Of a DNA stretch of 6,745 bases, positions 5,853 through 6,745 are shown one piece after another. The stretch comes from Hyphomicrobium_A sp041659545. Lineage in GTDB: Bacteria; Pseudomonadota; Alphaproteobacteria; Rhizobiales; Hyphomicrobiaceae. Below the pieces are notes generated by a model. It ran no database searches, was not told where the DNA came from, and worked only from the letters and a program-made list of their open reading frames with translations. The translations under genes and the position numbers were made by a program. Location: contig JBAZYB010000221.1 in assembly GCA_041659545.1 (NCBI GenBank), positions 1-6,745 on the forward strand, read 5' to 3'. The first letter of the stretch is position 1. The number at the start of each line of letters is the position of its first letter.

Positions 5853-6160
5853 AGCACCTGGCAAATATCGATATCTGGCTGGCCCTGGGCGTCGTGCTGG
5901 CGACGGCCCTCACCGATGCCGTCTACGTGATGTTCACGTCGTCGGTCATTGCCCGCAAGCGCTTCGCGGCCGCTAACTACAGCTCGCTCTGGTACACGCT
6001 CTCGTCGTTCGCAGTCATCAGCTACACCAACAACTGGGTGTACGTGATCTTCGCCGCGCTGGGCTCGTGGATTGGCGCCTACTTGTCGATGACATGGCTG
6101 CACGGCCCACCGGGCAAACCACCTGCGCCATTGACACCGACCATCGGCAGCGGCCAGTAA
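5849..6160 (+). CDS. Small membrane protein of unknown function
   Basis: I do not recognise a named family with confidence. The 103-residue product has three hydrophobic stretches: about 8-33 (DIWLALGVVLATALTDAVYV and following), 46-60 (SLWYTLSSFAVISYT) and 63-84 (WVYVIFAALGSWIGAYLS and following). A short basic loop (ARKRFAAAN) follows the first segment, which favours the N terminus outside and this loop in the cytoplasm. The tail is short and Pro-rich. The TM1-basic-TM2-TM3 pattern ending in a Gly-x2-x-Gly-x-Tyr-like helix faintly resembles the membrane part of DUF2179/YebE-type proteins, but this is only an impression. The ATG is the first start after an in-frame TAG at 5837. No good ribosome binding site precedes it, and the start lies inside a perfect 14-base palindrome. 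It starts 86 nt after the deaminase gene and converges with the DUF3299 gene, with 6 bases between their stops. Confidence 0.75.
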   Translation: MQHLANIDIWLALGVVLATALTDAVYVMFTSSVIARKRFAAANYSSLWYTLSSFAVISYTNNWVYVIFAALGSWIGAYLSMTWLHGPPGKPPAPLTPTIGSGQ

Positions 6161-6166
6161 CGGCGT

Positions 6167-6733
6167 TTACTCCTTGCGGTGCTCGACGTTCTCGGCGTCG
6201 ATCGTGTAGCCCGCATCGGCAAGGCCGGTGAATGCCGGCTCTGTCTTCATCGTGCCGGTTACCCACACGGGATCGAACTGCCCGGCGATCTCGACGCCCT
6301 TCTCTGCCTTCACGTAAACGATCTGATTGGCCGGCGGCGGCGGCACATGGATGCACGCACCGACGAACGGCACGAGCAGGAACTCCTTGACCGTCGTTGC
6401 CTCGAAATCCAGCGGCACGACATAGCCGCCGATGCGCACCCGTTTGCCGTTGAATTCACTGACCACCCTCGGCGGCTGGTCGCTACCCACCTGCCTGCGC
6501 TTGGTCGACATGAACCCGCCCTCTGGCAGCGGCGGAGGCGGCGGACTGCCATCGTCTGGTACCGGGTTCGAGCCGGCAAAGAACGTCTTCGGCTTCAGCG
6601 CGCTGACCGCCTGGGCCGGCGGCATCAGCTGCGCCCATTTGAGTTCGATGGCCGCGTCGGCGGCCTGCACGTGCGCCGTTGGCGCCAACGCCGCCAGCAG
6701 CACCAACGCCAAGCCAAGGTGAACCTTTGTCAT
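6167..6733 (-). CDS. Exported DUF3299 family protein
   Basis: This encodes a 188-residue secreted protein. Residues 1-24 form a signal peptide (basic MTKVH, hydrophobic LGLALVLLAALAPTA, cleavage after VQA), so the mature protein is periplasmic; there is no lipobox Cys. KWAQLMPP at 32-39 is the usual WxxLxP opening of DUF3299. A low-complexity Pro stretch (SPPPPPLPEGG, 63-73) follows. The core then reads GKRVRIGGYVVPLDFE at 96-111, EFLLVPFVGACIHVPPPP at 117-134 and PVWVTGTMKTE at 155-165, and it ends with AGYTIDAENVE. The family has no established biochemical function. Members often lie beside ABC exporter-type genes and, as I recall, some belong to zinc-responsive loci, but the upstream neighbours here are outside the window. 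The ATG has AAGGAG 6 nt upstream, which fixes the start. Confidence 0.87.
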   Translation of the reverse strand: MTKVHLGLALVLLAALAPTAHVQAADAAIELKWAQLMPPAQAVSALKPKTFFAGSNPVPDDGSPPPPPLPEGGFMSTKRRQVGSDQPPRVVSEFNGKRVRIGGYVVPLDFEATTVKEFLLVPFVGACIHVPPPPANQIVYVKAEKGVEIAGQFDPVWVTGTMKTEPAFTGLADAGYTIDAENVEHRKE

Positions 6734-6745
6734 GTGTCTCTCCTT

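Noticed and set aside
1..6745. Mobile element, CRISPR array or defence island
   Set aside because: There are no transposase or integrase genes, no terminal inverted or spaced direct repeats, and all recognised genes are housekeeping. The deaminase is not placed among defence genes.

Overview
The window looks like ordinary chromosomal DNA of a GC-rich alphaproteobacterium, most likely Hyphomicrobiales (the Rhizobiales group). The evidence is the argF-hslO pair, an apaG/metZ/long dCTP-deaminase neighbourhood, and a SAM-II riboswitch in front of metZ, an RNA class found mainly in alphaproteobacteria. I see no insertion sequence, phage gene, CRISPR array, tRNA or rRNA.

Layout. (1) 1-1102, plus strand: the 3' end of argF (ornithine carbamoyltransferase), then hslO (redox-regulated chaperone Hsp33) 2 nt later. 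(2) 1104-4451, minus strand: read 5' to 3', these are metZ (O-succinylhomoserine sulfhydrylase), apaG, argE-like M20 deacetylase, and a small exported class I cytochrome c. hslO and the cytochrome gene converge with one base between their stop codons. (3) 4452-4700: the largest gap, and the most information-dense. On the minus strand it holds a sigma70-like promoter, a SAM-II aptamer, a long hairpin followed by five Ts, and the metZ ribosome binding site. (4) 4701-5762, plus strand: a double-length dCTP deaminase-like protein. (5) 5849-6160, plus strand: a small, unrecognised, probably three-pass membrane protein. (6) 6167-6733, minus strand: an exported DUF3299 protein converging on the membrane protein gene.

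How it fits together. argF and the argE-like gene belong to ornithine/arginine synthesis but lie on opposite strands and are not one operon. metZ makes homocysteine and is very probably shut down by SAM through the SAM-II element. The hairpin behind the aptamer suggests control of transcription termination rather than only of translation. apaG has its own promoter-like sequence just after the metZ stop and probably carries argE with it. hslO, the cytochrome and the deaminase are housekeeping or stress functions with no evident pathway link.

The most interesting points are the SAM-II-plus-terminator leader and the internally duplicated deaminase: its first half keeps the catalytic Ser/Arg/Glu set, while its second half has lost two of these residues but carries the C-terminal nucleotide-lid-like tail. 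Nothing here amounts to a clearly new defence or mobile system.
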